Assembly: GCA_038110465.1 (NCBI GenBank)
Contig: JAYNJU010000005.1
Coordinates: 18,844-82,843, forward strand
Reading direction: 5' to 3'
Length of the DNA stretch: 64,000 nt
Source of the DNA: Marisimplicoccus sp038110465
Lineage (GTDB): Bacteria > Bacteroidota > Bacteroidia > Flavobacteriales > Flavobacteriaceae
The position numbers and the translations under genes are program-made. This document shows, piece by piece, positions 42,206-50,558 of the stretch (positions are counted from its first letter, which is position 1; every line of letters begins with the position of its first letter). Below the pieces are notes generated by a model. The model was not told the DNA's origin, made no database searches, and saw nothing but the letters and a program-made list of their open reading frames with translations.

Positions 42206-43582
42206 TTATTTATTGTTGTATTTAAGCTTTTTTTCAACTGCTAAAATTAATTGATTAGCTATATCTTTTCCAGTAGCATTTTCAATACCTTCAAGGCCAG
42301 GAGATGAATTTACTTCTAATACCAGTGGACCTCTATTTGACCTTATAATATCAACACCTGCAACATCTAATTTCATAGCTTTTGCAGCTTTTACAGCAAT
42401 TTTCTTTTCATCAGTAGTAATTTTTACTTTTTTTGATTTACCTCCCTGGTGAATATTTGCTCTAAACTCACCAACCAGTGCCTCTCTTTGAATGGAAGCT
42501 ACAACTTTTCCATCAACAACAAAACATCTCAAGTCTTTGCCATCAGCCTCTTTAATAAATTCCTGTACAAGAATATTTGTTTTTAAACTTTTAAAGGCAT
42601 TTATAGCACTCTCTGCTGCTTTATTAGTTTCAGCCATTACAACACCTTTACCTTGAGTGCTTTCCAGTAGTTTAATTATTAATGGTGCATTCCCAACAAG
42701 ACTAATTAGGTCTTTAGTTTCAAGTGGAGACTTTGCAAAACCAGTAGTTGGAATAGGTATTTTATTTTTTGAAAATTCTTGAGATGAGAATAGTTTATCT
42801 CTAGATAATGAAATTGAGTCTGCAGAATTTAAGCAATATGTTCCAATAGATTCAAATTGTCTTACAAGAGCACAACCATAGAATGTCATACTTGGTCTAA
42901 TTCTTGGAATTACTGCATCAACAGAAACAATGCTCCCCCCTCTATACCTTACTTCAGGTTTGCCATCTGTAAGTCCAATATAACATTGTTGCATATTATA
43001 AAAGCTCATTTCATGCCCTCTTTGTCTTCCAGCTTCCATTATTCTTTTATTACTATAGAGCTCTTTATTTGTTGCCAAAAGTGCGATATGAAGACCAGAT
43101 TTTTTATGAGCCAAGTGGCTATATAATTCATTTATTTTTTTACTAGAGATATCTCCAAAAACATATTCTTTTGATGGATCTACAAGAAACCTCTCTATCA
43201 TTGCTTCCCTACCAAGTAACATTCTATGCTCCATAGACTCTCTATTTGCAAGTGATATTTCAATTTCAAAATTATTATCTCCAATCTTTACAGGTAACTT
43301 AATTACAAATCTCTTTTGAGCTATACCGGAAGAAGTTCTTACTATTCTAGTATCAAAAATTTTAGCAATACAAGATATAGTAACACTTCTATTATCTTGA
43401 ATAGGATTAACTTCAAATTGAACAAACTGCTCACCTTTTCTTATAACTCTTTTAATATTGATTGCTTGAAGAGAAGATGTTTTTGCTCCAGAATCAACCC
43501 TTGCTTTTATTGCAGGTATATTTAATGAGTCAAAAGAACACCACTCAACATTTCCAATTAGAGTTAATTTATCTTTTGCCAT
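42206..43582 (-). CDS. rimK: RimB-RimK fusion: Zn_protease/retropepsin-like domain plus ATP-grasp glutamate ligase
   Basis: A 458-residue fusion. Residues about 6-145 are the RimB-like Zn_protease (Pfam DUF) domain, with IKARVDSGAKTSSLQAI carrying the aspartic-protease-like D30-S-G, and MLLGREAMIERFLVDP. From about 160 on is RimK: HIALLATNKELYSNKRI, RGGSIVSVDAVIPRIRPS, PLIIKLLESTQGKGVV (ATP-grasp), ADGKDLRCFVVDGKVVAS and VAGVDIIRSNRGPLVLEVNSSPGLEGIE. E. coli RimK adds glutamates to the C-terminus of ribosomal protein bS6, and RimB is thought to act against or with it. Joining them in one chain suggests coupled addition and trimming; the target here is inferred, not shown. Confidence 0.9.
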   Translation of the reverse strand: MAKDKLTLIGNVEWCSFDSLNIPAIKARVDSGAKTSSLQAINIKRVIRKGEQFVQFEVNPIQDNRSVTISCIAKIFDTRIVRTSSGIAQKRFVIKLPVKIGDNNFEIEISLANRESMEHRMLLGREAMIERFLVDPSKEYVFGDISSKKINELYSHLAHKKSGLHIALLATNKELYSNKRIMEAGRQRGHEMSFYNMQQCYIGLTDGKPEVRYRGGSIVSVDAVIPRIRPSMTFYGCALVRQFESIGTYCLNSADSISLSRDKLFSSQEFSKNKIPIPTTGFAKSPLETKDLISLVGNAPLIIKLLESTQGKGVVMAETNKAAESAINAFKSLKTNILVQEFIKEADGKDLRCFVVDGKVVASIQREALVGEFRANIHQGGKSKKVKITTDEKKIAVKAAKAMKLDVAGVDIIRSNRGPLVLEVNSSPGLEGIENATGKDIANQLILAVEKKLKYNNK

Positions 43583-43583
43583 T

Positions 43584-45818
43584 TTAAATACCTAATAAGT
43601 ACTGAAATTTAATAAAAAACTGAGATCTATTTATTAGAAATGGATTGAATTCTTCTGGATCTAAATTAAAATCATTAATTGAATTCTGAATACCTCCAAT
43701 ATAGAATATAGTTGATGGATCAGGGTTCCACTTAAATAAAGGTTGCACTAAGAATGTTTCATTAAATTTATTATACTCACTAACAATTCTAAAACTTAGA
43801 TCATTATTAAATTGATATCTAACTGAAAACCTTGAGATATAACCATCGTAAAAACTTCTTTTTTTATCAATACTTTGAAGCCTTGAGTAATTGATTGAAG
43901 AGGTTAAATTTAGATTCTCTCCAATCTTATAACTTACTCTAAAAAAACTTGAAAGTTCTTTTCCAACCTCTGGAATATCCTCATTAAATGCAATCTCTCT
44001 TCCAAAAATATATTTAAGCATAAATGATAAATCTTCATTAGGAAAACCCATTATTGTAATTTCCGATTTACCAACATTTTTAAAATCAATTCCTCTGAAA
44101 TTTCTAAATGGATTAATATCATAATTATACATAACAAGAGTTTTTGCAAAAGTTTTTGCAGTGATATCAAAATCAATATTTTTTGACTTTAATTTGTTAT
44201 AATAATTGTAAGTTAAATCACCCTTTATACTTACACTTAATTCTTGAAGATAGTCCTTTTCAAAAAAGTTTCTATAACCTTGATAAAAGGTGGTCCATTT
44301 TCTGTTAATTCTTGGCACAAATCCAACATCAGCTCTATATCCAGGGGAAATAGCTCTGTAAAATAAATATGTGCTCCAGTTCTCAGTATTTCTAGCTATT
44401 CTAAAGTAACTTGCACTTCCTTTAAACTTCTCTCCATCAAGTTCAACTGTTTTATCCATGAATGAGTCATCACTCTCTATCCAATTTGCCTCTGGTTCTT
44501 CATTAAAGTTTTTAATAAATTCAAATTGAAATCTCCAGATTTTATTAAAAGTAAATAAACCATCAACTCCAAAAAGATTTCCATATCCACCTTCTTTATA
44601 ATATCTGCTTGTTGTAAAAACCCCATACCTATTTCCTTCATCAATTATTCTTTGGTGTCTAAAAGCATTTACATAACTAACTCCACCATCTCCAAAATAA
44701 GATTTATCCTCTCCTCCAATGAGGTATGGAGAAGTTTGATCTATCGCGTTTAGTAAAATAGTTCCAGAAGATTCTCCAAGACTAGTATATTTAGATGAGA
44801 AGCTAGGAGCGTTTATTGTCCTTGAATAAAATGCACCGTCAAGAAAATTTAACAACTCCATACCTCTATTAAAAAAAGGTCTTAGTTCTGGATATTCTAA
44901 TGCATATGCAGAATTTATATCAATTTGTGTAACATCAGCCTCTATTTGAGAAAAATCAGGATTTATTGTTAACTCAACAGAAGAAGAAGGATTAAAGTCA
45001 TAGTTTAGTCCAATACCCACGTCACCACCAACTTTTCCGTAAGTAATGGGATCACTAATATCATTTTCTCTCTTACCCGAAACATTAGATGTAACATATG
45101 GAAGTAATTCTGTTTTACCTTTATAGACTATATCCTTCATAACCAATTTATCTGTTACTTGACAAACCCAACAAGGGTTGTCTCTATCATAGGGCTGACT
45201 CTGATTTCTATAAAATGTGCCATTTAAAGTAAATACTCTAGAAATATTAAAATTCCATACTTGGTCCTTACCAGTTGGATAGGGTAATGAATTAAAAGGT
45301 ACTTTAAACTCTAAAATATACCCGTCATCAACAATTGAGGATTCAGTTTCATAAACTGCATTATAACTTCCATCAAAAGAATCTTCATCACTTATGCCAT
45401 TCTTTGCCCTTATATCTAACTGACTAGCAAATGCATTTGAACCAAGAATGTAATTAACTCTTGAATCCCCGAATGGATCAAATCTTAAAAAAATGATATC
45501 CTCATTTTGATACTCAACTTGATCTCTGGGTTTTACTTGACCCCTTATATTTTTTGGATCTCCATAAGCTTTAACTCCAAAATACAAATAAGTATCTGTA
45601 TAAGTTACATAAACATCTGTCTTTAATTTGGAGGGGACATTATCTCCAGGCTCTTGCTCATAATTTATTGGAACTATTAATGAATTCTGTTTTTCACTAT
45701 TTGAAATTTGTCCATCAAGAGTGATTGATGAATCAGATGATTTAACTAAAATAAATTCTTTTTGAGAGTATATATTTAATGAGATTATTAGCGCAAATGC
45801 TAATCTAACTTTTTTCAT
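43584..45818 (-). CDS. DUF5916 outer-membrane-type protein with carbohydrate-binding-9-like domain
   Basis: About 744 residues from the ATG at 45818, which gives a proper signal peptide (MKKVRLAFALIISLNIYSQ); the longer frame from 45839 does not. The N-terminal CBM9-like domain (SSITLDGQISNSE, TYTDTYLYFGVKAYGDP) is followed by the DUF5916 barrel with SVELTINPDFSQIEADVTQ and LRPFFNRGMELL. A C-W-V-C pair occurs before KLVMKDIV. It ends in FFIKFQYLLGI. Function unknown. A paralogue lies at 50559-52802. It is one base from the rimK stop. Confidence 0.85.
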   Translation of the reverse strand: MKKVRLAFALIISLNIYSQKEFILVKSSDSSITLDGQISNSEKQNSLIVPINYEQEPGDNVPSKLKTDVYVTYTDTYLYFGVKAYGDPKNIRGQVKPRDQVEYQNEDIIFLRFDPFGDSRVNYILGSNAFASQLDIRAKNGISDEDSFDGSYNAVYETESSIVDDGYILEFKVPFNSLPYPTGKDQVWNFNISRVFTLNGTFYRNQSQPYDRDNPCWVCQVTDKLVMKDIVYKGKTELLPYVTSNVSGKRENDISDPITYGKVGGDVGIGLNYDFNPSSSVELTINPDFSQIEADVTQIDINSAYALEYPELRPFFNRGMELLNFLDGAFYSRTINAPSFSSKYTSLGESSGTILLNAIDQTSPYLIGGEDKSYFGDGGVSYVNAFRHQRIIDEGNRYGVFTTSRYYKEGGYGNLFGVDGLFTFNKIWRFQFEFIKNFNEEPEANWIESDDSFMDKTVELDGEKFKGSASYFRIARNTENWSTYLFYRAISPGYRADVGFVPRINRKWTTFYQGYRNFFEKDYLQELSVSIKGDLTYNYYNKLKSKNIDFDITAKTFAKTLVMYNYDINPFRNFRGIDFKNVGKSEITIMGFPNEDLSFMLKYIFGREIAFNEDIPEVGKELSSFFRVSYKIGENLNLTSSINYSRLQSIDKKRSFYDGYISRFSVRYQFNNDLSFRIVSEYNKFNETFLVQPLFKWNPDPSTIFYIGGIQNSINDFNLDPEEFNPFLINRSQFFIKFQYLLGI

Positions 45819-45826
45819 ATGAACGC

Positions 45827-45834
45827 CAAAAATA
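45827..45834 (-). promoter_or_regulatory. candidate -7 promoter element for the first DUF5916 gene
   Basis: The minus strand reads TATTTTTG, exact TAnnTTTG. It lies only 9 bases before the ATG at 45818, so the mRNA would be nearly leaderless; it falls within the rejected longer start. Confidence 0.35.
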
Positions 45835-45842
45835 ATCAAATT

Positions 45843-47165
45843 CTAATATCTGTAAGTTTTCCATTTCTCAATTTTAATAACACCATCTTCAACCCACTCT
45901 TTTAATTGACCTGAATCTTTCCAATCCTCAATCTTATCAGATAAAATGAATGAATTAAAAATGAATAAAGCAATTACTATAAATATCAGTCCTAAGAAAT
46001 TAGTTGGATTTATATTTTTTGTATTAAGTAAAATCTTAGATATAGCTAAAATTAATATTAGAAGTAAAACAATAAAAAATATTATTATAGATACAGATAA
46101 ATAAACAGGTAGCTCACCAATAATAATTGAAAGATCGACTCCATTAATATAAGATCCGTTTATACTTCCAAGAGTAAAATTCTGAAAGCCAGTAATTTTA
46201 AAAAAACCAAGCGTGAATATTACAGCAAACACAATAAATACAATTGATACAATAAATAACACAAAACTTATTAATAGCCTAATAATTGGAAAAATAATAG
46301 AAAAAATAGCAGAGATAATAGGGCCAATAATTCTAAAAGGAAATAATAAAATTTTTAAAAATAAATTCTCTTCACCGTCTTTTTTTTTAAAAGCCCCCTT
46401 TATATACTTTTCAATATTATCTAGAGTAATTTCATATCCTTTTGCACTCATTTTTTCTTCAACTGTTTTTGCCTCGGGGATGGAAATCCATAAAAGTATA
46501 TATGTGATCAATCCAAATCCGCCAATAAATAAAGAGATAACAAAAAGTATTCTTACTAATGCAGGATCAACTTTGAAGTAGTTAGATATTCCATATGCAA
46601 CACCACCAATAATTTTATTATCAGCATCTCTATATAATCTCTTTGGAGACTGATTAATCTCAATTTTTTTAGAAGGAATGCCTATCCAACATATTAAATA
46701 AATAATAAATCCGAATCCAGTTAATAAAGAAGCAAGGAAAATTAACCTTGTAATTATAGGATCAACATTAAAATAGTTTGCAATACCAGATGCAACCCCA
46801 GCAATCACTTTATCGTTTTCATTCCTAAAAATTCTTTTATTTTCGCTTTTGGCATTGGTGTCGTGATGATTTTCTTTATCATTATCAGTTGAATATTCTT
46901 CATAGATTTCTTTAAAATCATCTAATGAACCCATTTCATCAATGATATTTTTTATATCATTAATAGTTAATGACTCATCTGGCAACTTTATATTGCTGAA
47001 TTTTTCGGAAATCCTATTCTCTATGTCATTAGAAATATCTTCCTCACTTTCAATATTATCAAAATATTTTTTGATTGAGTCTAAATATTTCTTCAATAAA
47101 TCAAAAGCATCATCATCAATATTAAAAACTTTGTTCCCTATATTAATATTTAGAGTTTTTTTCAT
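45843..47165 (-). CDS. PspC domain protein with two PspC modules
   Basis: A 440-residue membrane protein. An N-terminal soluble part (about 1-110; NIGNKVFNIDDDAFDLLKKYLDSI) resembles the N-terminal domain of PadR-linked envelope proteins. Two tandem PspC domains follow (about 112-170, RIFRNENDKVIAGVASGIANYF; about 178-235, RLYRDADNKIIGGVAYGISNYF). Then come about four further helices (270-310, 350-370, 390-410) and a Trp/Lys-rich tail. PspC proteins sense or counter membrane stress. It overlaps the PadR gene by 4 bases (ATGA), so PadR very likely controls it. Confidence 0.9.
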   Translation of the reverse strand: MKKTLNINIGNKVFNIDDDAFDLLKKYLDSIKKYFDNIESEEDISNDIENRISEKFSNIKLPDESLTINDIKNIIDEMGSLDDFKEIYEEYSTDNDKENHHDTNAKSENKRIFRNENDKVIAGVASGIANYFNVDPIITRLIFLASLLTGFGFIIYLICWIGIPSKKIEINQSPKRLYRDADNKIIGGVAYGISNYFKVDPALVRILFVISLFIGGFGLITYILLWISIPEAKTVEEKMSAKGYEITLDNIEKYIKGAFKKKDGEENLFLKILLFPFRIIGPIISAIFSIIFPIIRLLISFVLFIVSIVFIVFAVIFTLGFFKITGFQNFTLGSINGSYINGVDLSIIIGELPVYLSVSIIIFFIVLLLILILAISKILLNTKNINPTNFLGLIFIVIALFIFNSFILSDKIEDWKDSGQLKEWVEDGVIKIEKWKTYRY

Positions 47166-47494
47166 TTTTTTAGATTAATTATTTTTTTAACTGATTTATC
47201 TATTTCACCCCAAGAAACATTGAGCTCTTTTAAATGTTTAGTGCCCTCATCTGTTAAAATATAATATTTCCTTGGAGGCCCTTGTTTTGATTCTTTCCAT
47301 TGATAAGCAACATAATTAGATGATTTGAGCCTGTTAAGCAATGGATATAGCGTACCTTCTACAACAATAATTTGTGATTTTTTAAGTTCATCTATTATAT
47401 CTGAGGTATATACTTCTCCTCTAGATATTATTTGAAGAACACAGAATTCAAGCAATCCTTTTCTTATTTGTATTTTAAAATTTTCTGTACTCAT
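47162..47494 (-). CDS. PadR family transcriptional regulator
   Basis: A 110-residue winged-helix repressor: KGLLEFCVLQIISRGEVYTSDIIDEL (helix-turn-helix), VVEGTLYPLLNRLKSSNYVAYQW (wing; PLLNRL signature), RKYYILTDEGTKHLKEL. It lacks the extra C-terminal dimerisation region of long PadR proteins. It is translationally coupled to the dual PspC gene. A near-perfect 21-base palindrome 10 bases upstream of its start is the likely autoregulatory operator. Confidence 0.93.
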   Translation of the reverse strand: MSTENFKIQIRKGLLEFCVLQIISRGEVYTSDIIDELKKSQIIVVEGTLYPLLNRLKSSNYVAYQWKESKQGPPRKYYILTDEGTKHLKELNVSWGEIDKSVKKIINLKK

Positions 47495-47503
47495 TACTAC
47501 AAG

Positions 47504-47524
47504 GTACTATGTTATACAAAGTAC
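47504..47524. promoter_or_regulatory. candidate PadR operator (palindrome)
   Basis: GTACTATG, spacer TTATA, then CAAAGTAC: 8-base arms with one mismatch, ending 10 bases before the PadR ATG. The surrounding TACAA(G/A)GTACT is also repeated directly at a 17-base interval. Position and symmetry fit a dimeric winged-helix repressor site. Confidence 0.7.
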
Positions 47525-47560
47525 TTAATTTTATTTTAATTATCCAAATAAAAAATTTAT

Positions 47561-48946
47561 TTAATCATCATTAAGATTCATTTTTTTGTTTAAAAGAAAC
47601 ACTTCATCTGCATTGTAGTTATCACCATGAAGTAGTTTCAGTTGTTTATCTAGAAGTATTGATTTTTTATTTAATTGATCTGAAAAATTTTTCTTATCAA
47701 TGAATTCAGAATCATCTGAAATTATCTCTAAAACATCATTCATATAATTAATAACAGCAGTAATTTGATTTGGAATCCAAGAAATAATTGGGGTTCCTCC
47801 AGTTGCTTTAGCGTACTTTGTGTTAGCCATAATATACTTTTGTACAAATTGCCAGTGTCCATTTCTGAAATAATAAATCTCATCAAGGATTTGAATCAAT
47901 AAGCAGAGACCTTCTTCGTTTTTTGACTCTTTTAAAGAATTAAATAATAAATTATTCTTCATTTCATCTTTCAAATCTGAGAAAAATCTTTGTATACATT
48001 TAGGTCTGTATGATCTTAAGTCTAAAAGATATTTTGTTAAATCGTTAGACGGGTAATAGTCTATAACTCCAGTAAAAATATCTACTGTTGGAATAATATT
48101 ATCTTGAGCTCCTGTTTGCCCCCTATATTGTACAGGTTTTTCAGACACACCTTCATAAACAACCCCCTCTCCAAATATTTCCTCATTTCCTTTTATTCCC
48201 ATTATGAAAACTCTAAAGTCATTATAGTGTTTCCATCTTGAAGCCTGCCACATTATTTGCCTCCTCTCATTTATTTTTTTCATCGAGGATAAACATTTTC
48301 TTAAAGAATCATTTACATCTTTATCATCTTTGGATTTTAAAAAATCAAAAATACTTCCAACTAGATCCGGAGAGTGTTGATTAATATCTACATGAAGCAT
48401 AATAAATCCTCTTTCATCATCCATTCCGGAAAACTTTGCAGCCATTGCTAGGTTTTCCCATTCATAACCTTTTGTCTTATCAATTTTAACATAATTACCT
48501 AGGGAGTAGGCATAGTGATAATCTATAAAAGGGTATACATCTAATTTTTTGCTAACTATTACAAAAGGAATTGCTATTTGAGATGGAAGAATAGTATGAG
48601 CTTTTCCGTATTTTTTTGTTTCAATAAAATTAAAATGAGCTGGTGCTAATAGATATGCACTAGCAATAAAAGCATATGCTCTAAATAAAGCTTGAATTAT
48701 AAGTATATCATTTTCATTGGCTACTTCATTTTCGTAATTAGGTAGGTTTTCAACAGCTCTTTCTATAGCACCTTTTATAGATAAAAACCCATCTGATCCA
48801 TCAGGTTTTTTTATTGGCATTTCATCTATTAAGACTTGAAGTTCTTTATACGTGTCAGGTAATTTTTCTAAAGGACTTCTTTTTGGAAGAAATCCATTTA
48901 GGGAATTCACTTCAAAAAAATCATCTGTATATTTATTATGATTCAA
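47561..48946 (-). CDS. indoleamine 2,3-dioxygenase family haem protein
   Basis: A 461-residue member of the IDO family, which opens the indole ring of tryptophan to N-formylkynurenine. Matches: AYAFIASAYLLAP (distal pocket helix), ASRWKHYNDFRVFIMGIKGN (FR motif of the substrate site), EKPVQYRGQTGAQDNIIPTVDIFTG, LDLRSYRPKCIQRFFSDL, and the haem-ligand region NGHWQFVQKYI (H364) followed by ATGGTPIISWIPNQ. The TGG(T/S) loop and proximal His are in the correct order. Prokaryotic members often have weak tryptophan activity and unknown roles. TTG start at 48946, divergent from a PLP enzyme. Confidence 0.82.
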   Translation of the reverse strand: MNHNKYTDDFFEVNSLNGFLPKRSPLEKLPDTYKELQVLIDEMPIKKPDGSDGFLSIKGAIERAVENLPNYENEVANENDILIIQALFRAYAFIASAYLLAPAHFNFIETKKYGKAHTILPSQIAIPFVIVSKKLDVYPFIDYHYAYSLGNYVKIDKTKGYEWENLAMAAKFSGMDDERGFIMLHVDINQHSPDLVGSIFDFLKSKDDKDVNDSLRKCLSSMKKINERRQIMWQASRWKHYNDFRVFIMGIKGNEEIFGEGVVYEGVSEKPVQYRGQTGAQDNIIPTVDIFTGVIDYYPSNDLTKYLLDLRSYRPKCIQRFFSDLKDEMKNNLLFNSLKESKNEEGLCLLIQILDEIYYFRNGHWQFVQKYIMANTKYAKATGGTPIISWIPNQITAVINYMNDVLEIISDDSEFIDKKNFSDQLNKKSILLDKQLKLLHGDNYNADEVFLLNKKMNLNDD

Positions 48947-49034
48947 AGAGTTGGTTTTTTATAAAATTATATAAAATAGAAAACAAAAAACTCTTGCACG
49001 TACATTTTTATTAAATTGAAATAAAATTAATTTG

Positions 49035-50294
49035 ATGGATAAAAGAAATTTTTTAAAAACTATAGGAGCTTTATCTTTTTCACCACTTTTATCAGCGAAT
49101 GAGCTTTCAAAAACATTTTCTATTAAAAATAAACTTCCGAAAATTGAAAAAGATGAGGAGCTATGGAAAGAAGTAAGATCTCATTATACTCTTAAAGATG
49201 ATTATATTAATCTTGAGAGTGGTTATTATAATATTATTCCAAATCCAATTTTAGAGAATTTTATAAAACATGTAAAACATGTAAATGTTGAAGGTTCTTA
49301 TTATATGAGGTATGATTTAAAAAAAAATAAAGATAGAATAACATCTGAACTTGCCAAACTAGTAGGATCTTCTAATGATCAACTTGCAATAACTAGAAAT
49401 GCAACTGAATCTCTTGATCTTGTAATCTCTGGGTTCCCATGGAAAGAACGGGATGAAGCTATTTATGCAAAACAAGATTATGGGACTATGAAAGAAATGT
49501 TTGAGCAAATATCCTCTAGGTATGGTGTTATCAATAAAGTTATTTCAATTCCAAATCATCCAAAAAACGATGAAGAGATAGTTTCTTTATACGAAAGTCA
49601 AATAACTGAAAAAACTAAATTAATTATGGTTTGTCACATGATTAATATTACTGGTCAGATTCTTCCAATTAAGAAAATATGCGAAATGGCTCATAAATAT
49701 GGCGTTGAAGTAATGGTAGATGGTGCTCATTGTGTTGGTCATTTTGATTTTTCAATCGATGATTTTAATTGTGATTATTATGGTTCAAGTCTTCATAAAT
49801 GGCTAGCTACTCCTTTAGGGGTAGGACTTTTGTATGTAAACAAAAAAAATACAGAAAAACTATGGCCTTTACTAGCTAATGGAATTCAAAATAAATCAGA
49901 TATTAAAAGATTAAATCATATTGGAACACACCCTGTTCATACAGATCTTGCTATTTCAAATTCGATTGATTACATAAATTGGATAGGCATTAAAAAGAAG
50001 GAGGAGAGAATGAGATTTCTTCAACGTTATTGGTCTGACAAACTTAGAAACATAAATAATATAATTATTAATACACCTGAAGATATTAATAGAAGTTGTG
50101 GAATAGCTAATGTTGGATTAAAAAATATTACTCCATCTGAAATGTCCAAAATATTAATGGATAAGTATAAAATTTTTACTGTAGCAATTGATTATGCAAA
50201 TGTTAAAGGGTGCAGAATTAGCCCAAATGTGTTTACTACTACTCAAGAGTTGGATATACTTGTAGAGGCAATAATAGAAATGTCTTTAATTTAA
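49035..50294 (+). CDS. aminotransferase class V-fold PLP enzyme, exported
   Basis: About 419 residues from the ATG at 49035 (a TTG lies one codon upstream). The N-terminus KRNFLKTIGALSFSPLL resembles a Tat signal with RN in place of RR, as in isopenicillin-N-epimerase-like proteins. PLP fold-type I features: ITRNATESLDLVISGF, MVDGAHCVGHFDFS (phosphate/PLP Asp-Ala-His) and YGSSLHKWLATPLGVG with Schiff-base Lys 255. The closest group is the isopenicillin N epimerase-like/cysteine-desulfurase-like family; not clearly kynureninase. Divergent from the IDO gene, with an 88-base gap. Substrate unknown. Confidence 0.88.
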   Translation: MDKRNFLKTIGALSFSPLLSANELSKTFSIKNKLPKIEKDEELWKEVRSHYTLKDDYINLESGYYNIIPNPILENFIKHVKHVNVEGSYYMRYDLKKNKDRITSELAKLVGSSNDQLAITRNATESLDLVISGFPWKERDEAIYAKQDYGTMKEMFEQISSRYGVINKVISIPNHPKNDEEIVSLYESQITEKTKLIMVCHMINITGQILPIKKICEMAHKYGVEVMVDGAHCVGHFDFSIDDFNCDYYGSSLHKWLATPLGVGLLYVNKKNTEKLWPLLANGIQNKSDIKRLNHIGTHPVHTDLAISNSIDYINWIGIKKKEERMRFLQRYWSDKLRNINNIIINTPEDINRSCGIANVGLKNITPSEMSKILMDKYKIFTVAIDYANVKGCRISPNVFTTTQELDILVEAIIEMSLI

Positions 50295-50348
50295 TTATTA
50301 ATCATTCTTATTAATCAATTAAAATTCAATTTTGCATCAAACTGATTA

Positions 50349-50546
50349 ATGAAAAAACCTAGCTACTCAAAACTTAAAGAAAAAGTTAAAAAAGCTAATA
50401 ATAAAGAGTTTATTGCCTTATTAGCAGTACTTTGGTGGATTCCTGGAGGTTCTATATGGTGTAGTTTAGCTTTGTGGATTAGATACTCAATTAAAATAAA
50501 ATCATTTCTAGGAATTAAAGAAAATAAAACTAATAAACCTTTATAA
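50349..50546 (+). CDS. small membrane protein, hypothetical
   Basis: A 65-residue frame, ATG start, with a Lys-rich N-terminus (YSKLKEKVKKANN) and one hydrophobic segment at about residues 22-45 with LLAVLWWIPGG. An opposing frame of the same length overlaps on the minus strand, but this one has a typical Lys-in, hydrophobic, Lys pattern, and the DUF5916 gene starts 12 bases later. No family recognised. Confidence 0.5.
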   Translation: MKKPSYSKLKEKVKKANNKEFIALLAVLWWIPGGSIWCSLALWIRYSIKIKSFLGIKENKTNKPL

Positions 50547-50558
50547 GGTCTAAACATC

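Noticed and set aside
42184..42237. N-terminal extension of the small lipoprotein (longest frame from 42237)
   Set aside because: It would overlap rimK and move the lipoprotein signal 18 residues inside; the ATG at 42183 gives a proper signal.
45819..45839. longer start for the first DUF5916 protein
   Set aside because: It places residues before the signal peptide and covers an exact -7 element; the ATG at 45818 is better.
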